Positions 1 through 6,719 are shown, counted from the stretch's first letter. The stretch: DNA of 10,030 nt from Selenomonadaceae bacterium (GCA_017390245.1 JAFPCE010000234.1:1-10030); one strand, 5' to 3'. The notes: a model not told the origin generated them from the letters alone. Translations and numbers: made by a program.

Positions 1-93
1 CCTGTAATCAGGATACTTTTTCAACATATAATATACAAAGTTACCGCCAATAAAGCCTGCTCCGCCGGTAACAATAATTGTCAGCTTGTTCAC
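1..93 (-). CDS. rfbB: dTDP-glucose 4,6-dehydratase, N-terminal fragment (runs off the left edge)
   Basis: Only the first 31 codons are present. The translation begins MNKLTIIVTGGAGFIGGNFV, with a GTG start at 93-91. The TGGAGFIG segment is the glycine-rich NAD-binding loop (GxxGxxG) of an extended short-chain dehydrogenase, and the following NFVYYMLKKYPDY matches the start of RfbB/RmlB enzymes. These remove water from dTDP-glucose to give dTDP-4-keto-6-deoxyglucose, the second step of dTDP-rhamnose synthesis in the cytoplasm. The start is supported by a GGTGGGGGAA ribosome binding site about 6 bases upstream and by an in-frame TAA nine codons upstream with no ATG between. It follows rfbA, the enzyme of the preceding step, after a 104-base gap in which I find no convincing promoter or terminator, so co-transcription is likely. 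Other NAD-dependent sugar epimerases share this N-terminus; the rfbA neighbour favours RfbB. Confidence 0.8.
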   Translation of the reverse strand, partial: MNKLTIIVTGGAGFIGGNFVYYMLKKYPDYR

Positions 94-197
94 ACTTATT
101 CCCCCACCAGAAATCCATTATTTATATTATGTAATGTATTGACAGCTTCCCTTGCCCCTGCAAAGTGCTGCTATAGTGCCTTCAGTCTTGCAAAAGC

Positions 198-1094
198 CTA
201 TCTAAGCACATCCAGGAATTTCCCGTCCACTACATCCTTCAGATACTGCCCGTATTGGTTTTTCTTCAGCACCTCATAGGTCTGCATTACCTGCTCTTTA
301 TCAATCCAGCCCTTGAGATAAGCAATCTCCTCCAGGCAGGCAATCTTTCTGTGCTGGTGACTTTCCACCGTCTTGACGAAATTTGTAGCCTCCACCAGGC
401 TTTCATGAGTACCAGTATCCAGCCAGGTAAAGCCCTGTCCTAAAAGCTCCACATTCAGCTGGTTCTGCTCCAGATAAATGCGATTCAAATCCGTAATCTC
501 CAGTTCGCCCCGCTTGGATGGTTTTAAGGTCTTAGCATATTCCACCACATGCTCATCATAAAAATACAAACCTGTTACACAGTAATTGCTCTTTGGCTGG
601 TCAGGCTTTTCCTCAATGCTGATGGCCTTGCCCTCACTATCAAATTCCACGATGCCAAAGCGCTCCGGATCATCTACATAATAGCCAAAAACTGTAGCTC
701 CCTGGCCGCTTTCAGCTTTTTCAACTGCAGCTAAAAGGCGCTTATTTAAGCCATGGCCGGCAAAAATATTATCTCCTAATACCATAGCCACTGGCTCGTG
801 GTTAATAAACTCTTCACCTAGGATAAAGGCCTGAGCCAGTCCATCCGGTGATGGCTGAACCTTGTAGCTGAGACGCAAACCAAACTGGCTGCCATCCCCA
901 AACAGGGATTCAAACCTTGGCAAATCAGCAGGAGTAGAAATAATCAGTATATCCCTGATGCCAGCATTCATCAGCACAGACATAGGATAATAAATCATTG
1001 GCTTGTCATAAATCGGTAAAAGCTGCTTAGATGTTACAGTAGTCAATGGATACAGACGTGTTCCAGATCCGCCTGCCAGAATTATTCCCTTCAT
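198..1094 (-). CDS. rfbA: Glucose-1-phosphate thymidylyltransferase
   Basis: This 298-residue protein has the full length of the RfbA/RmlA family. It joins dTTP and glucose-1-phosphate to give dTDP-glucose and pyrophosphate, the first committed step toward dTDP-rhamnose and related surface sugars. Visible motifs are the nucleotide-binding loop LAGGSGTRL (residues 6-14), SKQLLPIYDKPMIYYP (22-37) with the catalytic-region lysine, QPSPDGLAQA (79-88), the metal-site LGDN (105-108), EEKP (160-163), the RGELEITD segment (194-201) and WLDTGT (223-228). The ATG at 1094 is preceded by AAAGGGG at 6-12 bases. The gene lies directly upstream of rfbB. Upstream, a strong terminator following aspS ends only 21 bases before the start codon, so either read-through from aspS or a promoter overlapping that hairpin must drive it; no good promoter is evident. 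The family assignment is very secure; which final sugar is made cannot be told from here. Confidence 0.97.
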   Translation of the reverse strand: MKGIILAGGSGTRLYPLTTVTSKQLLPIYDKPMIYYPMSVLMNAGIRDILIISTPADLPRFESLFGDGSQFGLRLSYKVQPSPDGLAQAFILGEEFINHEPVAMVLGDNIFAGHGLNKRLLAAVEKAESGQGATVFGYYVDDPERFGIVEFDSEGKAISIEEKPDQPKSNYCVTGLYFYDEHVVEYAKTLKPSKRGELEITDLNRIYLEQNQLNVELLGQGFTWLDTGTHESLVEATNFVKTVESHQHRKIACLEEIAYLKGWIDKEQVMQTYEVLKKNQYGQYLKDVVDGKFLDVLR

Positions 1095-1115
1095 AGCTGT
1101 TTACCCCTTTCTAGT

Positions 1116-1150
1116 AAAAAAGGTGCCTGTCACCAGAGTAACAAGCACCT
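1116..1150 (-). terminator. Intrinsic terminator downstream of aspS
   Basis: Read on the minus strand, AGGTGCTTGTTAC pairs with GTGACAGGCACCT across a TCTG loop. This gives a 13-pair stem with two G-T pairs, followed directly by a run of T (TTTTTT, then ACT). It begins 24 bases after the aspS stop codon. The plus-strand side lacks a T-run, so it should act only on minus-strand transcripts. It ends 21 bases before the rfbA start codon, which is unusually close (see findings). Confidence 0.88.
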
Positions 1151-1174
1151 ATTAAAATCACTTAACTAAAGCTA

Positions 1175-2974
1175 TTAGTCTTCCTTAACCTTCTTCTTCA
1201 CAGCAGTGCGGATAGAAAGCTCACGGAGCTGCTTCTCATCAACCTCAGAAGGTGCCTGGCTCATTACATCAGATGCACTCTGGGTCTTAGGGAATGCGAT
1301 AACGTCACGGATGGACTTTCTCTTAGCCATCAGCATAATCAGACGGTCAAGACCAAATGCCAGACCACCATGTGGAGGAGCACCGAACTTAAAGGCATCC
1401 AGCATGAAGCCAAACTTATCATGTGCAGCCTCTGGAGTCAGGCCAATAGCCTCGAATACCTTCTCCTGCAGGTCGCCCTGATAGATACGGAGAGAACCGC
1501 CGCCAACTTCGACGCCATTTAATACCATATCGTAAGCAATAGCCTTTACTTTGCCAGGATCGCTGGTGAGATACTGCACATCCTCATGGCGAGGTGCAGT
1601 AAATGGATGATGCATTGCCTTCCAGCGCTTATCCTCTTCGCTATACTCAAACATAGGGAAGTCAACAACCCACAAGAAGCAGAGCTTATCTGGGTCAATG
1701 AGGCCACGGCGGCGTGCCATCTCCAGACGGAGCTCGCCCAGAGCCTGAGCCACAACCAATGGCTTGTCAGCTATAACCAGTAAGAGGTCACCAGTCTTAG
1801 CACCAGTAGCCTGCTTAATCTCCTCAAAGGTCTCATCGCTATAGAACTTCTTAAATGGAGACTTAATGCCCTCTTCAGTGTACTGAATCCATGCTAAACC
1901 CTTAGCACCGTAGGTCTGTACATACTGAACCAGGCCATCTAACTCACGGCGAGGAATATTTGCATACCCCTCTACGTTAATAACCTTAACCTGACCGCCA
2001 TTTTCCAATACAGACTTAAATACCTTAAAGTCAGAACCGCCAACATACTTGGAGATATCCATCAGCTCCATGCCAAAGCGGAGATCTGGCTTATCAGAAC
2101 CAAAGCGGTCCATAGCCTCATCCCAGGTCATGCGCTGGAACTTAGCAGGAATCTTAATATCAAGAGCCTTGTCAAAAATCTGGCCCATCATGCCCTCCAT
2201 CATAGTCAGGATTTCTTCCTGATCCATGAAGGACATCTCAATATCTAACTGAGTGAACTCTGGCTGGCGGTCAGCACGGAGATCCTCATCACGGAAGCAG
2301 CGTACAATCTGGAAATACTTCTCAAAGCCGGAAAGCATGAGAATCTGCTTGTAAATCTGTGGAGACTGTGGCAGAGCATAAAACTCACCTGGGTTAAGGC
2401 GGCTAGGTACCAGGAAGTCACGAGCACCCTCTGGGGTGGACTTACAAAGCATAGGAGTCTCAATCTCCAGGAAGCCGTTAGCATCAAAGTAATCACGCAT
2501 AATCTTGGTTACACGATGACGGAGCATCAGGCACTTCTGCATCTCTGGACGGCGCAAATCAAGATAGCGATACTTTAAGCGCAGCATCTCATCTACTTCA
2601 ATACCATCCTGAATATAGAAAGGAGGAGTCTGAGCCTTGTTTAAAATGCGCAGCTCTTCAACTACAACCTCAATCATACCAGTATCCATGTGGTCATTGA
2701 TAGTCTCAGCAGAACGGGCACGGACATTACCGCGAACCGCAATAACGAACTCGTTACGGATGGACTCTGCCTTGTGGAATGCTTCCTCACCGATAGCAGC
2801 CTCATCGATAACGATCTGCACTAAACCAGAACGGTCACGCAAATCAACGAAAATCAAACCGCCATGGTCACGGCGGCGGGAAACCCAGCCACACAGTACA
2901 ACCTGTGCACCAACCTGCTCACTGCGAAGCTCGCCACAATGATGGGAGCGCTTCAAACCTTCTAAAGTATCCAT
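1175..2974 (-). CDS. aspS: Aspartyl-tRNA synthetase (possibly the Asp/Asn non-discriminating type)
   Basis: This 599-residue class IIb synthetase charges tRNA-Asp with aspartate. Domains in order are an N-terminal OB-fold that binds the anticodon (about residues 1-110, with GWVSRRRDHGGLIFVDLRD at 29-47), class II motif 1 near NGFLEIETPML (166-176), motif 2 around FQIVRCFRDEDLRADRQPEF (221-240), a GAD insertion domain typical of bacterial AspRS (about 300-420), and motif 3 GGLAFGLDRLIML (537-549). Length and order fit bacterial AspRS without truncation. The ATG at 2974 has GAGGTGA 10 bases upstream. In the OB-fold, residue 37 is His in RRRDH where E. coli has Leu (RRRDL), and residue 90 is Glu where E. 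coli has Lys. From memory, His at the first site marks enzymes that also charge tRNA-Asn. The gene follows hisS after 103 bases, has its own probable promoter in the hisS end, and is followed by a strong terminator. Confidence 0.98.
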   Translation of the reverse strand: MDTLEGLKRSHHCGELRSEQVGAQVVLCGWVSRRRDHGGLIFVDLRDRSGLVQIVIDEAAIGEEAFHKAESIRNEFVIAVRGNVRARSAETINDHMDTGMIEVVVEELRILNKAQTPPFYIQDGIEVDEMLRLKYRYLDLRRPEMQKCLMLRHRVTKIMRDYFDANGFLEIETPMLCKSTPEGARDFLVPSRLNPGEFYALPQSPQIYKQILMLSGFEKYFQIVRCFRDEDLRADRQPEFTQLDIEMSFMDQEEILTMMEGMMGQIFDKALDIKIPAKFQRMTWDEAMDRFGSDKPDLRFGMELMDISKYVGGSDFKVFKSVLENGGQVKVINVEGYANIPRRELDGLVQYVQTYGAKGLAWIQYTEEGIKSPFKKFYSDETFEEIKQATGAKTGDLLLVIADKPLVVAQALGELRLEMARRRGLIDPDKLCFLWVVDFPMFEYSEEDKRWKAMHHPFTAPRHEDVQYLTSDPGKVKAIAYDMVLNGVEVGGGSLRIYQGDLQEKVFEAIGLTPEAAHDKFGFMLDAFKFGAPPHGGLAFGLDRLIMLMAKRKSIRDVIAFPKTQSASDVMSQAPSEVDEKQLRELSIRTAVKKKVKED

Positions 2975-3062
2975 CTAATCTATTCACCTCATAATATTAT
3001 TCCAATGCTATCTACTCAAAACATTGTTAAATATATTAGCATAAGAAAATTTTGCACAAGAT

Positions 3063-3091
3063 ATTATACCAAACTCATTATCCTTTAGCAA
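3063..3091 (-). promoter_or_regulatory. Probable sigma-A type promoter for aspS, inside the 3' end of hisS
   Basis: On the minus strand, TTGCTA (3091-3086; 4 of 6 matches to TTGACA) is followed by a 17-base spacer and a perfect TATAAT (3068-3063). Transcription would start near 3056, leaving a leader of about 80 bases before the aspS ATG. The -35 box lies in the final codons of hisS and the -10 box just after its stop. I see no terminator between the two genes, so aspS may also be reached by read-through from hisS. The assignment rests on sequence match alone. Confidence 0.6.
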
Positions 3092-4334
3092 GCACTGTCA
3101 AAAGCTCGGACAGTTTCACCTGCTCCTGCTGGCTGTCTTCCATATTGCGGACAACTGCCACGCCCCGAGCCAGCTCGTCATCACCGATGATAACAGCCCT
3201 TTTAGCATTAAACTTATTGGCCTGCTTCATCTGTGCCTTCATGCTTCGGCCAGCATAATCCATAGCAGCAGCAAGGCCTGCATCCCTTATCTGAGTAAGG
3301 AGGCTGAAGCCTTCAGCCTGAGCCTTTTCCCCTAAAGCCACTACATAAACATCTACAGAACGGCTCTTTTCTGGCAGGAGGTTCTGGCTCTCCAGTGCCA
3401 GCAGCAAACGCTCCAGGCCAGTAGCAAAGCCCACTGCCGGAGTAGGATTGCCCCCCATTTCCTCAATGAGGCCATCGTAACGGCCACCGCCAGCTACAGC
3501 ACTCTGAGCCCCCAGTGGCGGATATTTTATCTCAAAGGCAGTCTTGGTATAGTAGTCAAGACCACGCACCAGACGTGGGTCCAGACTGAACTTAATGCCA
3601 GACTTAGTTAAAAGTGTCTGCAGCTTGGCAAAGTGCTCCTTGCACTCGTCGCAGAGGCAGTCAGTAATCTTTGGGGCATCAGCCATATACGGCTTGCCGC
3701 TGTCCTTCTTGCAATCTAAAATACGCAATGGACTGCGGTCAAAACGGCTCTTGCAGTCCTCACAGAGATCATCCAGCTTGTCACGGAAGAAATCCTGCAG
3801 CATGCTGCGGTACTCACCACGGCACTTTGGACAGCCCACAGAATTGATAGACAGCTCCAAATCCTTCAGGCCAAAGCCCTCTAACAGCTTCATAGCCAAA
3901 GTGATAACCTCAGCATCTACTGCTGGGTTAGACTCACCTAAAGCCTCAATGCCAAACTGATGGAATTCACGCATACGGCCAGCCTGAGGGCGGTCATAGC
4001 GGAACATGGAACCAATATAAAACAGCTTTACCAGATTGCTGTCTGCATAAAGCTTGTTCTGCAAATAAGCCCGCACTGCAGAAGCGGTGTTTTCCGGACG
4101 CAGGGTAATGCTGCGGTCACCTCTGTCAGTAAAGGTGTACATTTCCTTATCCACCACATCTGTACCTTCACCGATACCACGCTGAAACAGCTCAGTATGC
4201 TCAAAAACCGGAGTTCTGATTTCACTATAGCCAAAACGGCGGCATAAATCACGAATCTCCTTTTCAACAAAAATCCAGTCCCCAACTGTATCTGGCAATA
4301 TATCCTTTGTACCACGAGGTGCGTTTGTTAACAT
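3078..4334 (-). CDS. hisS: Histidyl-tRNA synthetase
   Basis: This 418-residue class II synthetase charges tRNA-His. Motif 1 lies near EIRTPVFEH (38-46). Motif 2 spans about 109-130, with FRYDRPQAGRMREFHQ. The histidine-specific motifs are LVRGLDYYTKTAFEI (255-269, HisA) and AVAGGGRYDGL (279-289, HisB), and motif 3 is AVGFATGLERLLL (300-312). The C-terminal roughly 90 residues form the anticodon-binding domain (VVALGEKAQAEGFSLL onward). The insertion domain is cysteine-rich: C168/C171, C191/C194, C208, C226/C228/C231. From memory this resembles clostridial HisRS and could bind a metal, which is inference. The length is normal. The ATG at 4334 is preceded by AGGAGG at 11 bases, with a closer AGAGGA. 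It follows hemZ after 113 bases that contain a possible leader hairpin, and precedes aspS, a common pairing in Firmicutes. HisZ (a paralogue in histidine synthesis) is unlikely because the catalytic motifs and C-terminal domain are intact. Confidence 0.98.
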   Translation of the reverse strand: MLTNAPRGTKDILPDTVGDWIFVEKEIRDLCRRFGYSEIRTPVFEHTELFQRGIGEGTDVVDKEMYTFTDRGDRSITLRPENTASAVRAYLQNKLYADSNLVKLFYIGSMFRYDRPQAGRMREFHQFGIEALGESNPAVDAEVITLAMKLLEGFGLKDLELSINSVGCPKCRGEYRSMLQDFFRDKLDDLCEDCKSRFDRSPLRILDCKKDSGKPYMADAPKITDCLCDECKEHFAKLQTLLTKSGIKFSLDPRLVRGLDYYTKTAFEIKYPPLGAQSAVAGGGRYDGLIEEMGGNPTPAVGFATGLERLLLALESQNLLPEKSRSVDVYVVALGEKAQAEGFSLLTQIRDAGLAAAMDYAGRSMKAQMKQANKFNAKRAVIIGDDELARGVAVVRNMEDSQQEQVKLSELLTVLAKG

Positions 4335-4359
4335 TCCTCTAGTTCCTCCTGTCTATTTT

Positions 4360-4407
4360 CCGGTATATGCTTTCTGCCATATCTTCAGAGACAAAAGCCT
4401 GTACCGG
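4360..4407 (-). other. Inverted repeat / possible leader RNA hairpin upstream of hisS
   Basis: In the hemZ-hisS gap the minus strand has CCGGTA (4407-4402) and TACCGG (4365-4360), a perfect 6-base inverted repeat. Nested inside, separated by three unpaired bases on each side, is GCTTT (4398-4394) facing AAAGC (4373-4369). Further in, TGTC can pair with GGCA around an 11-base loop. No T-run follows, so it is not a simple terminator. It ends about 10 bases before the AGGAGG of hisS, so a folded RNA could influence translation or processing. The gap is far too short for a T-box leader. This was judged by eye without an energy calculation. Confidence 0.35.
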
Positions 4408-4447
4408 CCTGTATTCTTATTTCCAAGCCTATTTAATGCAGCCTGAC

Positions 4448-6052
4448 TTAATCAAAGCTGGCAGTCTCCGGCTTGCCATAGGTTTCCTCCAGCAAGGCCC
4501 GGCGCTTTTCTATGTATATATCTATATCCCGCTGGTATGTTATGAGATCCTTGGCGTTAAAAGCAGATTTCAGCCTGTGCTCCTTGTAGTCCACTACCTT
4601 GCTGGTAGCAGCCCCTCCAATGCCCAGGATAGTTTGCTGCTCCTCCATTATCTGGATATTGTACATGCTTTCAGCACCATCACGGCAGCAGCCAACATTT
4701 TCCATCTGGCCGCTCATATAGCCCTGGCGGTAGAGATAATACGGCTTCAGCCCTGCCTTGGTTACATAGTCCATAGCCACAGCAAACATCTCACGGCAGG
4801 TGTCATCATCTGGCAGCTCATAATCCTCCAGGTGCATTTTCAGCCTGGAGCCCTTCTTTAAAGCCAGGGAATGGAGAGTAATATCATCAGGACCAAGAGC
4901 TACAATCTGCTCCATGGTATCCCGTACGTCCTCCACACCTTCGCCTGGCAGGCCAATAATCATATCCATATTGATTTCTGGTATACCTGCACGCCTGAGG
5001 TCGTGGAACATGTCCTTTACAGCCTCCACGGTATGCTGCCGTCCTATGCGCTTTAAAGTACGCTGCTGCATAGTCTGAGGGTTGCAGCTGACACGGGTAA
5101 CACCAGCCTGTGCCATAGCCTGAAGCTTTGCCTCTGACATGCTGTCTGGCCGCCCAGCCTCCACCGTAAACTCCACGGTATCATCACCATAAAAGCTGTC
5201 CTTCACCAGGCTAAGCATTTCACCGAAATACCTGTCTGGCAGGCTGGTAGGCGTACCGCCGCCAATGTATATGGACTGCACCTTAAAGCCGTAGTCCTGC
5301 ACCAGCTCTTTAACTGCAGCTATATCCTTTCTGAGAGACACCATGAACCTCTCTATGCCCTCATCACCTGGCAGTATATTAGCTGGGAAGGAACAATAAA
5401 GACAGCGGGTTATGCAAAATGGTATCCCCACATAAATGCTGATGGTTTTCCTGTCACTTTTCTCTAAAAACGGCTGCTGCCGGATGGCCATATCCACAAT
5501 AGTTACAGCCTTTTCCTCACTGGCAGCATACTCCTGCTTCAGCCTGGAGATAACACCAGCTCTGTCCTGGCCGCCATTTAGCATGCGGTGTACTATCTTG
5601 GTGGGACGTACGCCGTGGAGTATGCCCCATGGTGCTTCAGGAAAGCCAAATTCCTGCCGCAAGAGATGATACAGATTCAGCTTCATAAGGCGATGCTTGC
5701 CAGCCTCAAAGCGTTCACTTCCCACGCCCTTGTCACTGCGCTCCAGACGGTGCTTCTCTCCGTCTGCGCCAGTATATGTAACCACAGTAGTAACTACAGG
5801 CAGATAACCTGGACGCTCCGTCATAGCAGAAGTAGTTTCTCCAGCCACCTCTGCCACAGTATTTTCCACTGACATCTCTAATATGTCAAAAGGTGCCTGG
5901 CTCAAGAGCTGAGCCTGCTTTTCCGGACTTTTCCTATAGGGCAGCTTTTCCACCTTTACAGGCAGCTCCAGCTTAAAGAGGTCCAGTACCTCCTTCACCA
6001 CCTTTTTTACTACCTGGTGGTCACTATTAAGATGAAATTCCTTAATTCGCAC
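4448..6052 (-). CDS. hemZ: Radical-SAM protein HemZ (anaerobic coproporphyrinogen dehydrogenase-like)
   Basis: This 534-residue protein belongs to the HemN/HemW/HemZ branch of radical-SAM enzymes. The 4Fe-4S cluster motif is CITRCLYC (C213, C217, C220), preceded by YVGIPF. Further core motifs are IYIGGGTPTSLP (261-272), VEAGRPD (297-303) and MIIGLPGE (364-371). A long N-terminal region before the core, with WGILHGVRPTKIVHR (142-156), is characteristic of HemZ and absent from HemW. VEAGRPD, where HemW has VEANPGT, also points to HemZ. HemZ is annotated as converting coproporphyrinogen III to protoporphyrinogen IX without oxygen, but its reaction is less well proven than that of HemN, and a heme-chaperone-like role is not excluded. 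The GTG start at 6052 is used with an AAGGAG 12 bases upstream that overlaps the fur stop codon. The 16-base spacing implies a fur-hemZ operon, linking iron control with heme metabolism. Confidence 0.88.
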   Translation of the reverse strand: MRIKEFHLNSDHQVVKKVVKEVLDLFKLELPVKVEKLPYRKSPEKQAQLLSQAPFDILEMSVENTVAEVAGETTSAMTERPGYLPVVTTVVTYTGADGEKHRLERSDKGVGSERFEAGKHRLMKLNLYHLLRQEFGFPEAPWGILHGVRPTKIVHRMLNGGQDRAGVISRLKQEYAASEEKAVTIVDMAIRQQPFLEKSDRKTISIYVGIPFCITRCLYCSFPANILPGDEGIERFMVSLRKDIAAVKELVQDYGFKVQSIYIGGGTPTSLPDRYFGEMLSLVKDSFYGDDTVEFTVEAGRPDSMSEAKLQAMAQAGVTRVSCNPQTMQQRTLKRIGRQHTVEAVKDMFHDLRRAGIPEINMDMIIGLPGEGVEDVRDTMEQIVALGPDDITLHSLALKKGSRLKMHLEDYELPDDDTCREMFAVAMDYVTKAGLKPYYLYRQGYMSGQMENVGCCRDGAESMYNIQIMEEQQTILGIGGAATSKVVDYKEHRLKSAFNAKDLITYQRDIDIYIEKRRALLEETYGKPETASFD

Positions 6053-6064
6053 TTGCTAACGGCA

Positions 6065-6070
6065 CTCCTT
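6065..6070 (-). promoter_or_regulatory. hemZ ribosome binding site overlapping the fur stop codon
   Basis: The minus strand reads TAAGGAGTG: the fur TAA stop (6071-6069) runs directly into AAGGAG (6070-6065). The next in-frame start for hemZ is the GTG at 6052, 12 bases further on. A GTG at 6063-6061 is closer but is in another frame. The overlap suggests translational coupling of fur and hemZ and supports the GTG start. Confidence 0.7.
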
Positions 6071-6518
6071 ACTGGCAGTCCTTGCAAAGGCCGTAGAATT
6101 TAACCTGATGGTCTGTTACCTTAAACTGGCACTTTTTGAAAATATCATTTTCCAGATCATCCAGCATATCCTCAGAGAACTCAATTACCTTGTGGCAATT
6201 AGTACAAATCATGTGATGATGCTGATGGGTATTTTCCTTGGTTACATTCAGCTCATAGCGAGAGCAGCCATCACCAAACTCAATCTTCTGCAAAATGCCA
6301 ATATCCTTGCTGCAGAGAAGCTCCAGGGCACGGTAAACAGTAGCCAGGCCAATATCTGCATCCATGGCCTTCAGCTTGTCATGCACATCCTCTGCACTGA
6401 GATGCTCACCAGGATTATTAACAAAAACCTCCAGTACCACCTTCCGCTGGTATGTCAGCTTATACTGGCTGTTCTGCAGTTTTTGCTTCAAAGCCTCAAC
6501 AGTAAAATCAGTTGCCAT
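6069..6518 (-). CDS. fur: Ferric uptake regulator family protein (Fur rather than PerR)
   Basis: This 149-residue metal-responsive DNA-binding repressor has the usual Fur-family length. The N-terminal winged helix includes the recognition helix GLATVYRALELL (57-68), then FGDGCSRYEL (81-90). The C-terminal dimerisation half carries the His-rich metal site THQHHHMIC (97-105) and a structural zinc site made by C105/C108 and C145/C148. At the position five residues after the second zinc Cys the protein has Glu (E113, in KVIEF). PerR proteins carry Asp there and Fur proteins Glu, so I favour Fur, the Fe(II)-dependent repressor of iron uptake. The resemblance to Bacillus Fur (SAEDV, IGLATVYR, FGDGxSRY) supports this; Zur is less likely but possible. 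The ATG at 6518 has an AAAGGGGG ribosome binding site 7-14 bases upstream. It heads the operon with hemZ and has its own promoter. I find no convincing 19-base Fur box in that promoter. Confidence 0.85.
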   Translation of the reverse strand: MATDFTVEALKQKLQNSQYKLTYQRKVVLEVFVNNPGEHLSAEDVHDKLKAMDADIGLATVYRALELLCSKDIGILQKIEFGDGCSRYELNVTKENTHQHHHMICTNCHKVIEFSEDMLDDLENDIFKKCQFKVTDHQVKFYGLCKDCQ

Positions 6519-6577
6519 AGGATAACCCCCTTTTATATCAATAAAGTAAAATAATTTTGCACATTGAAATACACTTT

Positions 6578-6586
6578 ATTATAGCA
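6578..6586 (-). promoter_or_regulatory. Extended -10 promoter for fur
   Basis: The minus strand reads TGCTATAAT: a perfect TATAAT (6583-6578) with the upstream TG (6586-6585) of an extended -10 element, which lessens the need for a -35 box. At 17 bases the -35 position is TAGTTT, a poor match. A better TTGATA lies 21 bases upstream, which is too far. Transcription would start near 6571, giving a leader of about 53 bases to the fur ATG. The surrounding gap (6519-6669) is very AT-rich and holds no other gene. Confidence 0.6.
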
Positions 6587-6669
6587 AAAATAAATGAAAA
6601 AAACTATCAAAAAGACCATCATATTTATTTCAAAAGCCTATGCCATCAGCAAATGAATTCTGCCCCAAT

Positions 6670-6708
6670 AAAAAACGCCACCAGAATTTTCACATTCCAG
6701 TGGCGTTT
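6670..6708 (-). terminator. Intrinsic terminator downstream of hsdR
   Basis: On the minus strand, AAACGCCACTGGAAT pairs with ATTCTGGTGGCGTTT around the six-base loop GTGAAA. All 15 positions pair (two as G-T), and six T follow. It lies just after the hsdR stop codon and insulates fur from the restriction operon. The plus-strand reading is also followed by a T-rich stretch (TTTACTATTTTTATT), so it may work in both directions. Confidence 0.93.
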
Positions 6709-6719
6709 ACTATTTTTAT

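Noticed and set aside
139..177. Plus-strand TTGACA (139-144) with TATAGT (172-177)
   Set aside because: The spacer is 27 bases and no plus-strand gene follows.
2975..3077. T-box riboswitch upstream of aspS or hisS
   Set aside because: The gaps are only 103 and 113 bases, too short for a T-box leader, and show no antiterminator/terminator pair.
3063..3101. Perfect TTGACA (3101-3096, minus strand) as -35 box for the TATAAT at 3068-3063
   Set aside because: The spacer is 27 bases, too long for a sigma-A promoter; TTGCTA with 17 bases is the better partner.
4367..4861. Plus-strand open frame of 164 codons opposite hemZ
   Set aside because: It lies antisense over the end of hemZ, has no ribosome binding site I would trust, and its composition is what the complement of a conserved gene gives. 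The same applies to the other plus-strand frames, for example 6108-6554 over fur and 8271-8630 over hsdR.
6069..6518. PerR (peroxide sensor) as identity of the Fur-family gene
   Set aside because: The position held by Asp in PerR is Glu here (E113), and the His-rich HQHHH site and other segments look like Bacillus Fur.
6519..6600. Fur box in the fur promoter
   Set aside because: AT-rich half matches around the TATAAT exist, but no 19-base inverted GATAAT-type repeat stands out; it cannot be told from AT-rich promoter DNA.
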